Origin: Glaciecola petra
Lineage (GTDB): Bacteria; Pseudomonadota; Gammaproteobacteria; Enterobacterales; Alteromonadaceae
Reading direction: 5' to 3'
Assembly (NCBI RefSeq): GCF_031846345.1
Contig: NZ_JAVRHX010000003.1
Location: 186,001 to 250,000, forward strand
DNA: 64,000 nucleotides
In this document: positions 45,580-54,635 of the stretch, one piece after another
How positions within the stretch are numbered: position 1 is the first letter of the stretch
How the letters are laid out: every line of letters begins with the position of its first letter
Position numbers and translations under genes: made by a program
The notes under the pieces: generated by a model
The model's database searches: none
The model's input: the letters and a program-made list of their open reading frames with translations, nothing else
Told to the model about the DNA's origin: nothing

Positions 45580-45972
45580 TTATTTCTTTTCGGGCTGAAG
45601 TGATTGAATAATCGGGCAGGCTTTTTCATTAGTATTGTTTTTGCAGTCTGAAATGAGGGATTGAAGACTGCCTTTAAGACGCGTCAAGTCTTTCAACTTC
45701 TCTTCAATTACATCCAGTTTATGTTCAGCAAGGGACTGCACTTCTTCACAATTGCTGTTACTTAATACCAATAATGACGATATTTCAGCCAACGTAAAAC
45801 CCAAGTGTTGAGCACGCTTAATAAATAAAACCCTTGAAAGTGCTTGCGGAGTATATTGTCTGTAACCTTGAGATGGTTTTATCGGTTGCTGCAACAAGGC
45901 CTTCTTTTCATAGAACCGAATAGTCTCTACACCCACATTTGCTTCTTTTGCGAGTTTACTTATTGTGTACAT
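45580..45972 (-). CDS. merR: Mercury-responsive regulator MerR
   Basis: 130 residues. Cys75, Cys110 and Cys119 have the 35- and 9-residue spacing of the Hg2+-binding cysteines of Tn501 MerR (82, 117, 126). NCEEVQSLAEHKL is close to the MerR sequence around the first of these. It lies upstream of merT on the same strand rather than divergent from it, so it needs a promoter of its own in the 45973-46188 gap or may be read with merTP. A same-strand merR is known from some marine mer operons, as I recall. Confidence 0.92.
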   Translation of the reverse strand: MYTISKLAKEANVGVETIRFYEKKALLQQPIKPSQGYRQYTPQALSRVLFIKRAQHLGFTLAEISSLLVLSNSNCEEVQSLAEHKLDVIEEKLKDLTRLKGSLQSLISDCKNNTNEKACPIIQSLQPEKK

Positions 45973-46188
45973 ATAAAGCCCTAAATAGTTTGACTCACTT
46001 ACTAAACAAAAAATAGCATCAAATCATAATTTATACCGAGTTTGCATAAATTCATCACGAGCATCAACAATAACTGATGATGGCAATTCGACAAAAGCGA
46101 ACGGTATAAACGACACAACCCCTTGGTCGTCATGCTCAGTCACACCCTAAAGTCGCCTATATAGAGCCTGATATCACAGTGTTAGCAT

Positions 46189-46217
46189 GGCAGATGTCTT
46201 TTTTAAATACATCTGCC
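46189..46217. repeat. Perfect 9-bp inverted repeat after czcA
   Basis: GGCAGATGT (46189-46197) and ACATCTGCC (46209-46217) form a perfect stem with an 11-base loop, 14 bases beyond the czcA stop. It could act as a transcription terminator or RNA-end stabiliser for the efflux operon, but no T-run follows it on the minus strand. The rest of the 258-base gap to merR shows nothing else I could identify. Confidence 0.5.
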
Positions 46218-46230
46218 GTTCTCTTCTCCT

Positions 46231-49200
46231 TTATTTAAGTTTTCTGTCGTGCACAAGTCGATATAAAACAGGCAATACTATCAATGTCAGTAAAGTAGAC
46301 GAAATTATTCCGCTAATGACCACTGTCGCCAATGGACGCTGTACTTCTGCTCCCGTCCCGACATTCAGCGCCATTGGCACAAAACCAAGGCTAGCAACCA
46401 ATGCCGTCATCAGTACCGGCCGCAAGCGTGTTAATGCACCATCAACAATAGAATTAATTAACTCTCCTGTTTCTTCTAGTCTTTGGCGGATAAACGACAA
46501 CATAACCAAACCGTTAAGCACAGCAATGCCAGATAGCGCTATAAAACCGACGCCTGCTGATATAGACAAGGGCATGTCTCGCATCCATAGCGCAAAAACG
46601 CCACCTGTTAATGCTAAAGGCACACCTGTAAAGATTATCAATGCATCTTTCACCGAGCCAAAGGCAATGACTAGCAATGCAAGAATTAAGAAAAGCGTTG
46701 CTGGGACAACAAGGCTCAATCGCTGACTCGCACTTTCTAACTGTTCGAACGTGCCGCCATAATCGACCCAATAACCACTTGGCAATGAAACATTTTCTGC
46801 AATTTGCATTTTTGCCTCAGTTACAAACGAGCCTAGGTCGCGCTCTCTTACATTAGCAGTAACCACAATACGGCGCTTGGCGTTTTCTCGGCTGATTTGA
46901 CTGGGTATACTGGCATATTCTAGCGTTGCAACCTCTGCTATCGGCACATAATTACCATCCCTTGTCATAATAGGTATGCTGCCTAGCGTGTCAAGATTAT
47001 TGCGAATATCCTCAGAGTAACGCACAACTATCTCAAATCGCCTGTCGCCCTCGAATATCAAGCCTGCTTCTTTGCCGCCAACCGATGCGCTTAACCATGT
47101 TTGCAGATCAGTGACATCCAAATTATAACGCGCTAAAGCATAAGGTTTGGGGTTCACGGTAAAGATGGGAATTTCATCAACTTGCTCAACACGGGCATCA
47201 GCCGCACCCGGAATCTCTTGCAAAACGGCTAAGATATCACCGGCCGAATCGCGCAGTTTATCTAAATCGTCACCATAGATTTTTATCCCCAAATCAGCTC
47301 TAACGCCACTAATTAATTCGTTAAACCGCATTTGTATAGGTTGAGTAAACTCGTAATTATTGCCGGGCACGTTTTGAAGCTCACGCTCCATTTGCTCAAC
47401 AAATTCGACTTTAGATAAAGTAGGATCTGGCCATTGGTCGATAGGTTTCAACATTACAAAGGTATCGGTAACATTGGGCGGCATCGCATCGGTGGCAACT
47501 TCTGCCGTGCCCGTTTTAGCAAAGACAGTGCTCACTTGTGGGTACTGCATAATGACGTCTTCAAGCCTTTTTTGCATATCCACAGCCTGCTCAATGCCAG
47601 TGCCGGGCACTCGCATAGCGTGCAAGGCAATATCACCCTCATCGAGTTGAGGTATAAATTCAGAACCAAGACGCATGCTTAGCCAAACGCTCACAATGAC
47701 CAATAATGTCGCTGAGCCTATTACCAACCAACGTAGCTTCAGCGCCCATAACAGAACAGGACGATAGACCGATTTCGCCCCCACTATGATTGGGCTCTCT
47801 TTTTCACTGACTTTACCCGACATAAACATCGCAACGGCTGCTGGCACAATAGTGATTGAGAACACCATCGCAGCAAGTAATGCCAAGATGACGGTGGCTG
47901 CCATCGGGTGAAACATCTTCCCTTCTACCCCTGTTAAACTGAAAATGGGGATATACACGATTGTTATAATCATCACGCCAAACAGACTCGGCCGTATAAC
48001 CTCATTGGTTGCTTCATACACAACTTCGAGCCTTTCCTTGATGGGCAGCACTGAGCCAGTTTGCCTCTGCGCTTCACTTAATCGCCTGATACAGTTTTCA
48101 ACAATAATGACTGCACCATCCACAATTAACCCGAAGTCTAGTGCCCCTAAGCTCATTAAGTTTGCGCTAACGCCTGTTTGCACCATCCCTGTTATTGTGG
48201 CGAGCATCGCCAGCGGTATCACAGCGGCGGTAATAATGGCTGCTCTTATGTTGCCAAGCAGCAGAAACAACACCACAATCACCAGTAATGCGCCTTCAAC
48301 AAGGTTTTTGCGAACGGTGTTGATGGCTTTATCAACCAGTGCGGTCCTATCGTAGACAGTTTCTATTACCACACCTTCGGGCAAGCTAGCTTGGATTTCA
48401 TCCACTTTATCAGCCACTGCCAAGGCCACGGCACGACTATTCTCACCAATGAGCATCATGGCAGTGCCTAAGACGGTTTCCTTACCCTCTCGTGTCGCAG
48501 CCCCCGTTCGAAGCTCCTTGCCAATAGCGACGTCGGCAATATCGTTCACGGTCACTGGAGATTGGTTAGTGAGTGTCACCACGACATTACCAATATCTTC
48601 AATTGTGGCCAGCTGCGCTTGAGAGCGCACCAGTATTTGTTGACCGTTGCGTTCAACATATCCCGCACCTTGATTGGTATTATTGCGCTCCAATGCCCGC
48701 AGCAGATCGTCAGTGCTCACACTATAATTAAGCATACGTTGAGGATCAGGATTCACATGATATTGCTTGGTAAAGCCGCCAATGGCGTTAACTTCGGTGA
48801 TACCTTTTACTAGAGCGAGTTGAGGCTTTACCACCCAGTCATGCAACTCTCTTAAAGCCATCGCATCAAAGTCTCTGCCATCGGATGTCAATGTGCCCGG
48901 CTCAGCGTTGAGTGTGTACATGTAGATTTCACCCAAACCGGTGGCAATCGGTCCCATCTCTGGCTCAACACCCTCGGGTAGCTGACTTTTAATAATGCCT
49001 ATCCGCTCATTAATGAGGTTTCTGGCAAAATACAGGTCGGTGCCTTCTTCAAATACGGCGGTCACTTGAGACAAGCCATAACGAGATAGTGAACGGGTAT
49101 AATCCAAGTTTGGTAAACCCGCTAGAGCGTTTTCTACCAAAAAGGTGATACGTTGTTCAGTTTCAAGCGGCGAATAACCAGTTGCTTGCGTATTGATTTG

Positions 49201-49341
49201 TACTTGGACATTGGTGATGTCGGGTACGGCGTCAATAGGCAGCTTTTGATAACTAAACAAGCCAAAACCAATGACTAAAAAACTCAGCATCAAAAATATA
49301 CCGCGCCTGTCTATTGCGGTGCGAATAATGGAAGCTAGCAT
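46231..49341 (-). CDS. czcA: CzcA-type heavy-metal RND efflux pump
   Basis: A 1036-residue inner-membrane RND protein with 12 TM segments and two large periplasmic loops. The proton-relay helix reads DFGLIVDGAVIIVEN, the motif of Co/Zn/Cd/Ni pumps; Cu/Ag pumps such as CusA differ there. A strong AAGGAGG site precedes ATG 49341. With CzcB and CzcC it would form a tripartite exporter across both membranes. It is last in a seven-gene operon. A diverged scrap of a second czcA lies at 41849. Confidence 0.93.
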   Translation of the reverse strand: MLASIIRTAIDRRGIFLMLSFLVIGFGLFSYQKLPIDAVPDITNVQVQINTQATGYSPLETEQRITFLVENALAGLPNLDYTRSLSRYGLSQVTAVFEEGTDLYFARNLINERIGIIKSQLPEGVEPEMGPIATGLGEIYMYTLNAEPGTLTSDGRDFDAMALRELHDWVVKPQLALVKGITEVNAIGGFTKQYHVNPDPQRMLNYSVSTDDLLRALERNNTNQGAGYVERNGQQILVRSQAQLATIEDIGNVVVTLTNQSPVTVNDIADVAIGKELRTGAATREGKETVLGTAMMLIGENSRAVALAVADKVDEIQASLPEGVVIETVYDRTALVDKAINTVRKNLVEGALLVIVVLFLLLGNIRAAIITAAVIPLAMLATITGMVQTGVSANLMSLGALDFGLIVDGAVIIVENCIRRLSEAQRQTGSVLPIKERLEVVYEATNEVIRPSLFGVMIITIVYIPIFSLTGVEGKMFHPMAATVILALLAAMVFSITIVPAAVAMFMSGKVSEKESPIIVGAKSVYRPVLLWALKLRWLVIGSATLLVIVSVWLSMRLGSEFIPQLDEGDIALHAMRVPGTGIEQAVDMQKRLEDVIMQYPQVSTVFAKTGTAEVATDAMPPNVTDTFVMLKPIDQWPDPTLSKVEFVEQMERELQNVPGNNYEFTQPIQMRFNELISGVRADLGIKIYGDDLDKLRDSAGDILAVLQEIPGAADARVEQVDEIPIFTVNPKPYALARYNLDVTDLQTWLSASVGGKEAGLIFEGDRRFEIVVRYSEDIRNNLDTLGSIPIMTRDGNYVPIAEVATLEYASIPSQISRENAKRRIVVTANVRERDLGSFVTEAKMQIAENVSLPSGYWVDYGGTFEQLESASQRLSLVVPATLFLILALLVIAFGSVKDALIIFTGVPLALTGGVFALWMRDMPLSISAGVGFIALSGIAVLNGLVMLSFIRQRLEETGELINSIVDGALTRLRPVLMTALVASLGFVPMALNVGTGAEVQRPLATVVISGIISSTLLTLIVLPVLYRLVHDRKLK

Positions 49342-49401
49342 GTTAAGCCTCCTTTAAAGCCTTGCAGTAGCAAACATGTATATTCGGGTTGTATTGAGGC
49401 A

Positions 49402-50349
49402 TTAATGGTCATGACCGGCCTCCGATTTTTCCAAATCTGCTTTGATAAGGTAACTATTGGTAGCCACCACACGCTCACCTATTTCAATGCCGCTTATGAC
49501 TTCAATAAAGCGACCATCAGTCACACCAAGCTGCACAGGGCGTGGTTTATATTCATTATCATGATTAACAAATACCACTTGCTTGTCTTCATACTCTTGC
49601 ACGGCAGTAACAGGCACCATATGACATACGGCCTTAGTGGCAGTGGTTACCTGCGCTTTTACTAAAGTGCCTAATTGCCAATAGCCACTGCTATTGTCAA
49701 CAGTGACGTTGGCAAGCGAATGCGGACTGCCATCGGCGGATGGCGTAAGGTAGGCAATTTCAGATAGCTGCTCAAAATTTGCATGCCTTAATTCAACGGC
49801 TTGTCCGTCCTTAATTTTGCCGAGGTGCTGCGAGAACACGGTTAACTGCGCCCACACATCCTTGTAGTTGGCTAAGGAAAATAGTACTTGTCCGTTTGAT
49901 AACTCACCATTGTTGGCATGCCGCGCTATTACGTTGCCATCGAAGGGAGAAACAATTGAGTAGCTTTTTAAACTCTCATTTGATTCTACGACCGCTAAAA
50001 TATCTCCTTTTTTAACTGTGTCGCCAATATTGACTTTGACATTTTTGATCACACCGTCAAAACGCGCTCTGATATGACTCAATGAACTCGGATCTGCACT
50101 TATTCGGCCATAGAGTGTGGTCGAAAGCGCAATGTCGCCAGCAATAACATTTGTGGTGGTAATGCCATTTTGCACAGCCGTCTCATCACTCATCGTAACG
50201 ACTTCACCAGCGTGTTTATCGTCCTCATGAGAATCACCGCCTGCTCGTTTGTCTCCCGCGCTTACCGTCCCATGTATCATCATTAGCGTGACGCTTAAAA
50301 CGAGTACTTTTAATATTATTAATGCTTGTAATTGAGGAAATTTATTCAT
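49402..50349 (-). CDS. czcB: CzcB-type membrane-fusion protein
   Basis: A 315-residue periplasmic adaptor with an N-terminal hydrophobic signal/anchor (about residues 9-30). A short His/Asp-rich patch (GDSHEDDKHAGE) may bind metal. It has a lipoyl-like domain (VKKGDILAVVES, SPFDGNVIARH) and beta-barrel domains. It is shorter than classic CzcB (about 520) and close to short CusB/CzcB relatives. Its start overlaps the czcC end by 8 bases. Confidence 0.88.
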   Translation of the reverse strand: MNKFPQLQALIILKVLVLSVTLMMIHGTVSAGDKRAGGDSHEDDKHAGEVVTMSDETAVQNGITTTNVIAGDIALSTTLYGRISADPSSLSHIRARFDGVIKNVKVNIGDTVKKGDILAVVESNESLKSYSIVSPFDGNVIARHANNGELSNGQVLFSLANYKDVWAQLTVFSQHLGKIKDGQAVELRHANFEQLSEIAYLTPSADGSPHSLANVTVDNSSGYWQLGTLVKAQVTTATKAVCHMVPVTAVQEYEDKQVVFVNHDNEYKPRPVQLGVTDGRFIEVISGIEIGERVVATNSYLIKADLEKSEAGHDH

Positions 50350-51769
50350 GATTGTTACTTCTTATCGAAATGTTTGATGGCTGCTGCATAGTGATGTTGT
50401 GCGCTAGCTTTTTAAAAGCATTGCTCTTTGCGGTATCAGTTTTTGCAGTGCCGCTTTGTGGAGCCTTAAGTGCAAGACCGGTAAGCGTTTCAATTTCAGT
50501 TTTGCTTAGGTGCACTTGAGACGCCGCCTCAATTAATGTCAGGCGCGTATTTAAGAATTCTTGTCGAGTAGATACCCATTCCAAATAGCTAAATCTGCCA
50601 TCTAAATAAGCGCTTTCGACTAAATCTAAGGCTTCTGTAAGAGGCGGTATGACGGTTTGTTGAATAGCGTCAACTTCTAATAATGCGCGGGTGTGCTCAC
50701 CTAAGGCCTGATTAACTGAATGCAATAAACTGCGCACATTGCTCTGTTTTTGCACCTCTATGGCATCAAGGCGAGCTTTTTGCGCCTCGTATTCACCTAG
50801 GTTTCGTTTTTGTCGAAACAATGGCACGCTGATCCCGGCTATTAGAGCAGTTTCATCAATATCTTGTATTCGTCGAACACCCGCCGTCCATTCAATGTCA
50901 GCTCGATTATTGGCTTGCACTAATCTAAGCTGCGCCGCTTGAACGCGGCTTTGTTTTGCAAACAGGTCTATATGCGGACTGCTTTGGATAGCGGCAGAAA
51001 GCATCTCGAATGACCCGATGTCTTGAAACGCAAAAAGTTGACCTTCCACTCGCTTAAAAGTGGGCGTTTGTTCGCCCCACATAATGGCAAGACTGCGCAA
51101 TGCAAATTGAAGACTTTCTTGAGCCAATTTAACATCGAGTTTTGCTTGGGCTAGCGCGGCTTGGGCGCGTTTTTGCTCTAGCAATGGTGACGCGCCTGCA
51201 TCAACCCGCTTAGCAACTGCGTTATAGGTATAGAGTGCAAGTGTCTGTGCATCGTTTAGCACATCTAAGGTGGCCTGCAATACGAGTGCTTTGATGTACC
51301 GACGATTCAGCTCGCCGAGGACATCTAATGTGCGTATTTTCTTTTCCACCTCTTGTTGTATTTTACGCTCAGAAAGTACATTCAACCTTGCGCTAGGCTT
51401 GTCGTTGAGCTGTAGTACAGATGACAAGGTCAAACTGACTTCAAGCTCCTTAATGCCCGACACCTCGCCGGTTCCCATAAAGTTCTCTAGTTCAATCCCA
51501 GCGTTCAGTGCGGGTTTAAGCGCGGCGGTTTTTGATTCACCGTCAATTATTCGCTGTCTAAATTCAAACTCATACAAACTTGGATTATTGGCAAGTGTAA
51601 GTCTTACCGTATCTTCAAGGCTCAGCGTTTCTCGCATAGGCGCTTGAACACCGTCATCTATATAGCGATTAGTTTGTACCGCTTGAGCGGTAAGTGGGCT
51701 CAAGGTTAAGCCCAATGCGCAAGCAAACGTAATGGCGCGTGCATGCACAGAAATATGAAACATTTTCAT
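50342..51769 (-). CDS. czcC: CzcC-type outer-membrane efflux protein
   Basis: A 475-residue TolC-family protein with a signal peptide (ITFACALGLTLSPLTAQA). Two repeated helical OEP halves follow (SLEDTVRLTLANNPSLYEFE starts the first). It provides the outer-membrane channel for the CzcBA pump. ATG 51769 follows AGGATG. The 70-base gap upstream of it has no obvious promoter, so it is probably read from the promoter at 54157. Confidence 0.88.
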   Translation of the reverse strand: MKMFHISVHARAITFACALGLTLSPLTAQAVQTNRYIDDGVQAPMRETLSLEDTVRLTLANNPSLYEFEFRQRIIDGESKTAALKPALNAGIELENFMGTGEVSGIKELEVSLTLSSVLQLNDKPSARLNVLSERKIQQEVEKKIRTLDVLGELNRRYIKALVLQATLDVLNDAQTLALYTYNAVAKRVDAGASPLLEQKRAQAALAQAKLDVKLAQESLQFALRSLAIMWGEQTPTFKRVEGQLFAFQDIGSFEMLSAAIQSSPHIDLFAKQSRVQAAQLRLVQANNRADIEWTAGVRRIQDIDETALIAGISVPLFRQKRNLGEYEAQKARLDAIEVQKQSNVRSLLHSVNQALGEHTRALLEVDAIQQTVIPPLTEALDLVESAYLDGRFSYLEWVSTRQEFLNTRLTLIEAASQVHLSKTEIETLTGLALKAPQSGTAKTDTAKSNAFKKLAHNITMQQPSNISIRSNNHE

Positions 51770-51839
51770 TAGAACATCCTAATAATTTATCAATATTCAG
51801 CGTCGCAAGTTTTTCAGCGCGACACTATCGAAAGCGATA

Positions 51840-52217
51840 TTAGGATGGTGTTTTGGGTGGGCGTAGTAATCGGTTGATGGGTGCGTCGATAATCGCATCC
51901 AAATAATTAAAGTGGTGTATAGATACCACAGCTTGTAAATTGTAGATATTGTGCTGACCTAACCACTGTGCATGCGTGCCGTGGCAGTGGCCACAATGAT
52001 GGCAATCGGCAGGGTTATGGTGATCTACTTTTGCTGACTCACCAAGCGCTTTAGTTGGAATATCATTTGACGCTTGATTGTGCTTTGAATGCTGGTGTTC
52101 ATGTTGCAGATGTTGTGTATCGATTGCATGAAAATCTAAGGAATTGGCCACAGCAGAAAAAGACTGAAAGAGTATCAGCGAGATCAAGATGTAACTTATG
52201 TGTTTTAGATTCTTCAT
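51840..52217 (-). CDS. Small His/Cys-rich exported protein of a metal-efflux operon
   Basis: 125 residues: a signal peptide (ISYILISLILFQSFSAVA-N) followed by a histidine-rich mature protein (HLQHEHQHSKHNQ) and the cluster DCHHCGHCHGTH. The C-terminal part has no recognised domain. The gene sits between the CDF exporter and czcC. A periplasmic metal-buffering or handover role is inferred from composition and position only. Confidence 0.7.
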   Translation of the reverse strand: MKNLKHISYILISLILFQSFSAVANSLDFHAIDTQHLQHEHQHSKHNQASNDIPTKALGESAKVDHHNPADCHHCGHCHGTHAQWLGQHNIYNLQAVVSIHHFNYLDAIIDAPINRLLRPPKTPS

Positions 52218-52236
52218 TGTTATGAGTGTACCAAGC

Positions 52237-53148
52237 CTATTCTACTTCGTCACGACATTGTTCATCGACAAATTCTAGCTCTACTGTCGTATGTTCAAAA
52301 TGATATTTTGCTAATGAGCTCTGTATGCTCTCCTTTAATGACTGAATGTTTTCAACACTGACTTCCCCTTCGAGAACAAGATGGACGGTCATAACATTTC
52401 GCTCTCCGTCTAAAGACCAAATATGAAAATGATGGAGGTCGCTTACCTTATCGTTTGCAAGCAAGTCGTTTCGGATTTTTGACATCTGCTCCTCATCTGG
52501 CGTTGCTTGTAAAAACAGCATCAGGGTTTCTTTTAGGTTACGAAACACATTGAAGAGGATGAACAAAGTAAAGCCGATGGACAGGATGGGATCTAAAATC
52601 GCCCAAGGCTTAAACATTAATACGACGGATACGATAAATACTGCCACCCAACCGAGAACATCTTCTAGCAAGTGCCAATTAAGCACTCGTTCGTTTAATG
52701 ACGTTCCTTCGCTTAGTTTATAAGCGGCAAAACCGTTTACGGCCATACCAAAAAAAGATAAGGCTAACATCCCCTCTACTTGGGGCATTTCAGGCGCAGC
52801 CAAACGTGGGATTGCTTCAAACAATATCCAAATAGAGCCTACCGTGAGCACTAAACCGTTAATCAACGCGCCCAATAAAGAAAAGCGCTTATATCCATAT
52901 GAGAAGGTTTTATTAGCTGATTTATCGCTAAGCTTGTTCAATCCCCAAGCTGTGCCAATTGACAAACTATCGCCGAGGTCATGCACCGCGTCTGCCATGA
53001 TAGCGGTGCTATTGGTTAGCCAACCACCGATAAACTCGATGATGGTGAACACCACATTTAAAAAGAACGCCCAGCCAATTCGCCTTGATGCATCGTCTGA
53101 ATTGCCATCTGATTGCGTATGGCTATGTGAATGATTATGACTGTGCAT
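52237..53148 (-). CDS. czcD: CzcD-type cation diffusion facilitator
   Basis: A 303-residue CDF exporter. The N-terminus is His-rich (HSHNHSHSH). Six TM segments carry the metal site: HDLGD in TM2 (ADAVHDLGDS) and HLLED in TM5, the His-Asp pattern of Zn/Cd/Co transporters. A cytoplasmic C-terminal domain (DLHHFHIWSLDGERNVMTVH) completes the family layout. It exports Zn2+ or related ions from cytoplasm to periplasm in exchange for H+. Its start overlaps the DUF3703 gene by 14 bases. Confidence 0.9.
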   Translation of the reverse strand: MHSHNHSHSHTQSDGNSDDASRRIGWAFFLNVVFTIIEFIGGWLTNSTAIMADAVHDLGDSLSIGTAWGLNKLSDKSANKTFSYGYKRFSLLGALINGLVLTVGSIWILFEAIPRLAAPEMPQVEGMLALSFFGMAVNGFAAYKLSEGTSLNERVLNWHLLEDVLGWVAVFIVSVVLMFKPWAILDPILSIGFTLFILFNVFRNLKETLMLFLQATPDEEQMSKIRNDLLANDKVSDLHHFHIWSLDGERNVMTVHLVLEGEVSVENIQSLKESIQSSLAKYHFEHTTVELEFVDEQCRDEVE

Positions 53149-53500
53149 GTTTGATCTTATTCAAGATTGCTTTATTTGCTCGTGAAATAGGCATGGGCTT
53201 AAAAGGGCTTACATTTGAACCACCCGTATTGCCCTCTGGCAACAAGCCTATCGCGGTTTTCGTTATGGCACCTATTATTCTAAATATTTGCCCGACGACT
53301 TCTTTCATGTCCCTTTGTTTTAATCCAAATTTCAGCATTTCATAGTGCACTCGAGTATGATGAAAAGTAGAGTGCTGCCCAATTACATGTGCATCTTCAA
53401 GGTCTTTGAATCCTGCTTCATCATCTTTATTTGTAAATGCTTGTTGCGCATCTCTTAATTTTTCTTCTACATAAGGTTGTGCTGCTTGCGTGAAATTCAT
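53135..53500 (-). CDS. DUF3703 family protein
   Basis: A 121-residue, probably soluble protein. The N-terminal half, with EDAHVIGQHSTFHHTRVHYEM, fits DUF3703, a family repeatedly found beside heavy-metal efflux genes. The His-rich centre could bind metal. It overlaps the upstream CDF gene by 4 bases and the downstream one by 14, so it is tightly coupled with two exporters. Function unknown. Confidence 0.7.
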   Translation of the reverse strand: MNFTQAAQPYVEEKLRDAQQAFTNKDDEAGFKDLEDAHVIGQHSTFHHTRVHYEMLKFGLKQRDMKEVVGQIFRIIGAITKTAIGLLPEGNTGGSNVSPFKPMPISRANKAILNKIKHAQS

Positions 53501-54123
53501 AATGCTTCTCCGATAGATTGACTGTTATTGCGAAGCTCTTGTTTGGCGTCTTTTAATATTGAAATTGCACCGCGTAAAACAATGATAGACACAATAAGGC
53601 CAATCACTAAATCGGGCCAGCGAGTGTCAAATAGGTAAACCGTCACGCCCGCTAATATTACGCCCATGTTGGCAATGACGTCGTTTGCCGAGAAAATCCA
53701 ACTTGCTCGCATATGTACTTCACCACTCTTCTGTTTTCTAATGATTAATAAACATATGACGTTGGCGATTAAGGCAACAAAACCCATCCCCATCATTAAC
53801 AATGACTCTGGGTCACTGCCTAATATCGATCGACGAGCAATATCAAATAAAATAATGAGGCCAAGTATTAATTGAAAATAGCCACTTATTTTTGCAGCGT
53901 TTGCTTTGTGAATAATGGTTTTGCCCACTGCATAAATACCAATACCATAAACAACTGCATCCGCTAGCATATCCAATGAATCTGCGATAAGCGCTGTTGA
54001 GTCAGCCAATAACCCTACACTCATTTCAACGACGAACATCACGGCATTAATGCCTAATAACCAATACAACACCTTTTTTTGTTCTTGGTCTTTGATTTCA
54101 ATGTCGCACCCACACCCACTCAT
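53497..54123 (-). CDS. Short CDF-family cation transporter without C-terminal domain
   Basis: 208 residues. It begins MSGCGCDIE, a Cys motif typical of this short subfamily, then six TM segments with metal-site Asp residues in ADSLDMLADAV (TM2) and NDVIAN in TM5. The cytoplasmic domain of standard CDF proteins is missing. It is first in the efflux operon, directly downstream of a MerR-type promoter, and so is probably the most strongly induced gene. Confidence 0.82.
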   Translation of the reverse strand: MSGCGCDIEIKDQEQKKVLYWLLGINAVMFVVEMSVGLLADSTALIADSLDMLADAVVYGIGIYAVGKTIIHKANAAKISGYFQLILGLIILFDIARRSILGSDPESLLMMGMGFVALIANVICLLIIRKQKSGEVHMRASWIFSANDVIANMGVILAGVTVYLFDTRWPDLVIGLIVSIIVLRGAISILKDAKQELRNNSQSIGEAL

Positions 54124-54156
54124 AAAAAAACACTCGCTTTACTGACTTATTACACA

Positions 54157-54187
54157 AGTGTAAACTCTATACTTGGTATAGAGTCAA
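54157..54187 (-). promoter_or_regulatory. MerR-type promoter/operator for the efflux operon
   Basis: On the minus strand: -35 TTGACT (54182-54187), 19-bp spacer, -10 TACACT (54157-54162). The palindrome CTCTATACTTGGTATAGAG (54165-54183) fills the spacer. This is the layout of Cd/Pb/Zn-responsive MerR promoters. It lies between the short CDF gene and the divergent regulator gene at 54207. Confidence 0.9.
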
Positions 54188-54206
54188 GCGCATCAGGTAA
54201 AGTAAA

Positions 54207-54635
54207 ATGAAAATAGGACAGTTAGCAGATAAAACAGGCCTAAGTATTCAAACAATTCGCTTTTATGAACGAAAAGCCTTACTAAGTGCACCAGAACGCA
54301 CGCAGTCTAATTATCGCAGTTACTCAGACGATGCGTTAAAGCAGTTGCTTTTTATTAAGCAGTGCCGTGCGTTAGATATGACGATTGAAGAAATTAGTTT
54401 AGTACTAGAAACACGAGCTAATCCAGAAAGCAGTTGCGAAAGTGTTAATGCTACGATTGACAAACATATCGATGATATTAGACAAAGAATAACTGAACTA
54501 GATGCGCTTCAAAAAACACTGGTATCAATGCGTGCTGCTTGCGATGATGACAAGAAAATCAGGGAATGCGGTGTGTTACATGAATTAGACAATATTGTTG
54601 AAGCGCACAAGCTCTCAAAAAATCATGAGTACTGA
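54207..54635 (+). CDS. MerR-family Cd/Pb/Zn-type regulator (CadR/PbrR-like)
   Basis: 142 residues starting MKIGQLADKTGLSIQTIRFYE. Cys77, Cys112 and Cys121 match the metal ligands of PbrR/CadR sensors, with His87 and His125 nearby. It is divergent from the seven-gene efflux operon and should activate it from the 19-bp palindrome in between. Which of Cd, Pb or Zn it senses cannot be settled from sequence. An AGGTAAAGT site precedes ATG 54207. Confidence 0.88.
   Translation: MKIGQLADKTGLSIQTIRFYERKALLSAPERTQSNYRSYSDDALKQLLFIKQCRALDMTIEEISLVLETRANPESSCESVNATIDKHIDDIRQRITELDALQKTLVSMRAACDDDKKIRECGVLHELDNIVEAHKLSKNHEY

Noticed and set aside
46187..46726. Plus-strand open frame of 179 residues over the czcA 3' end
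   Set aside because: It is antisense to czcA, which has full family motifs; composition is that of a shadow frame.
47945..48355. Plus-strand open frame of 136 residues within czcA
   Set aside because: Antisense shadow of the conserved TM region of czcA, with no recognisable protein features.
51770..51839. Terminator or attenuator between the His-rich gene and czcC
   Set aside because: GTCGC and GCGAC halves around a T-rich loop are present, but the stem is short and no T-run follows on the minus strand.
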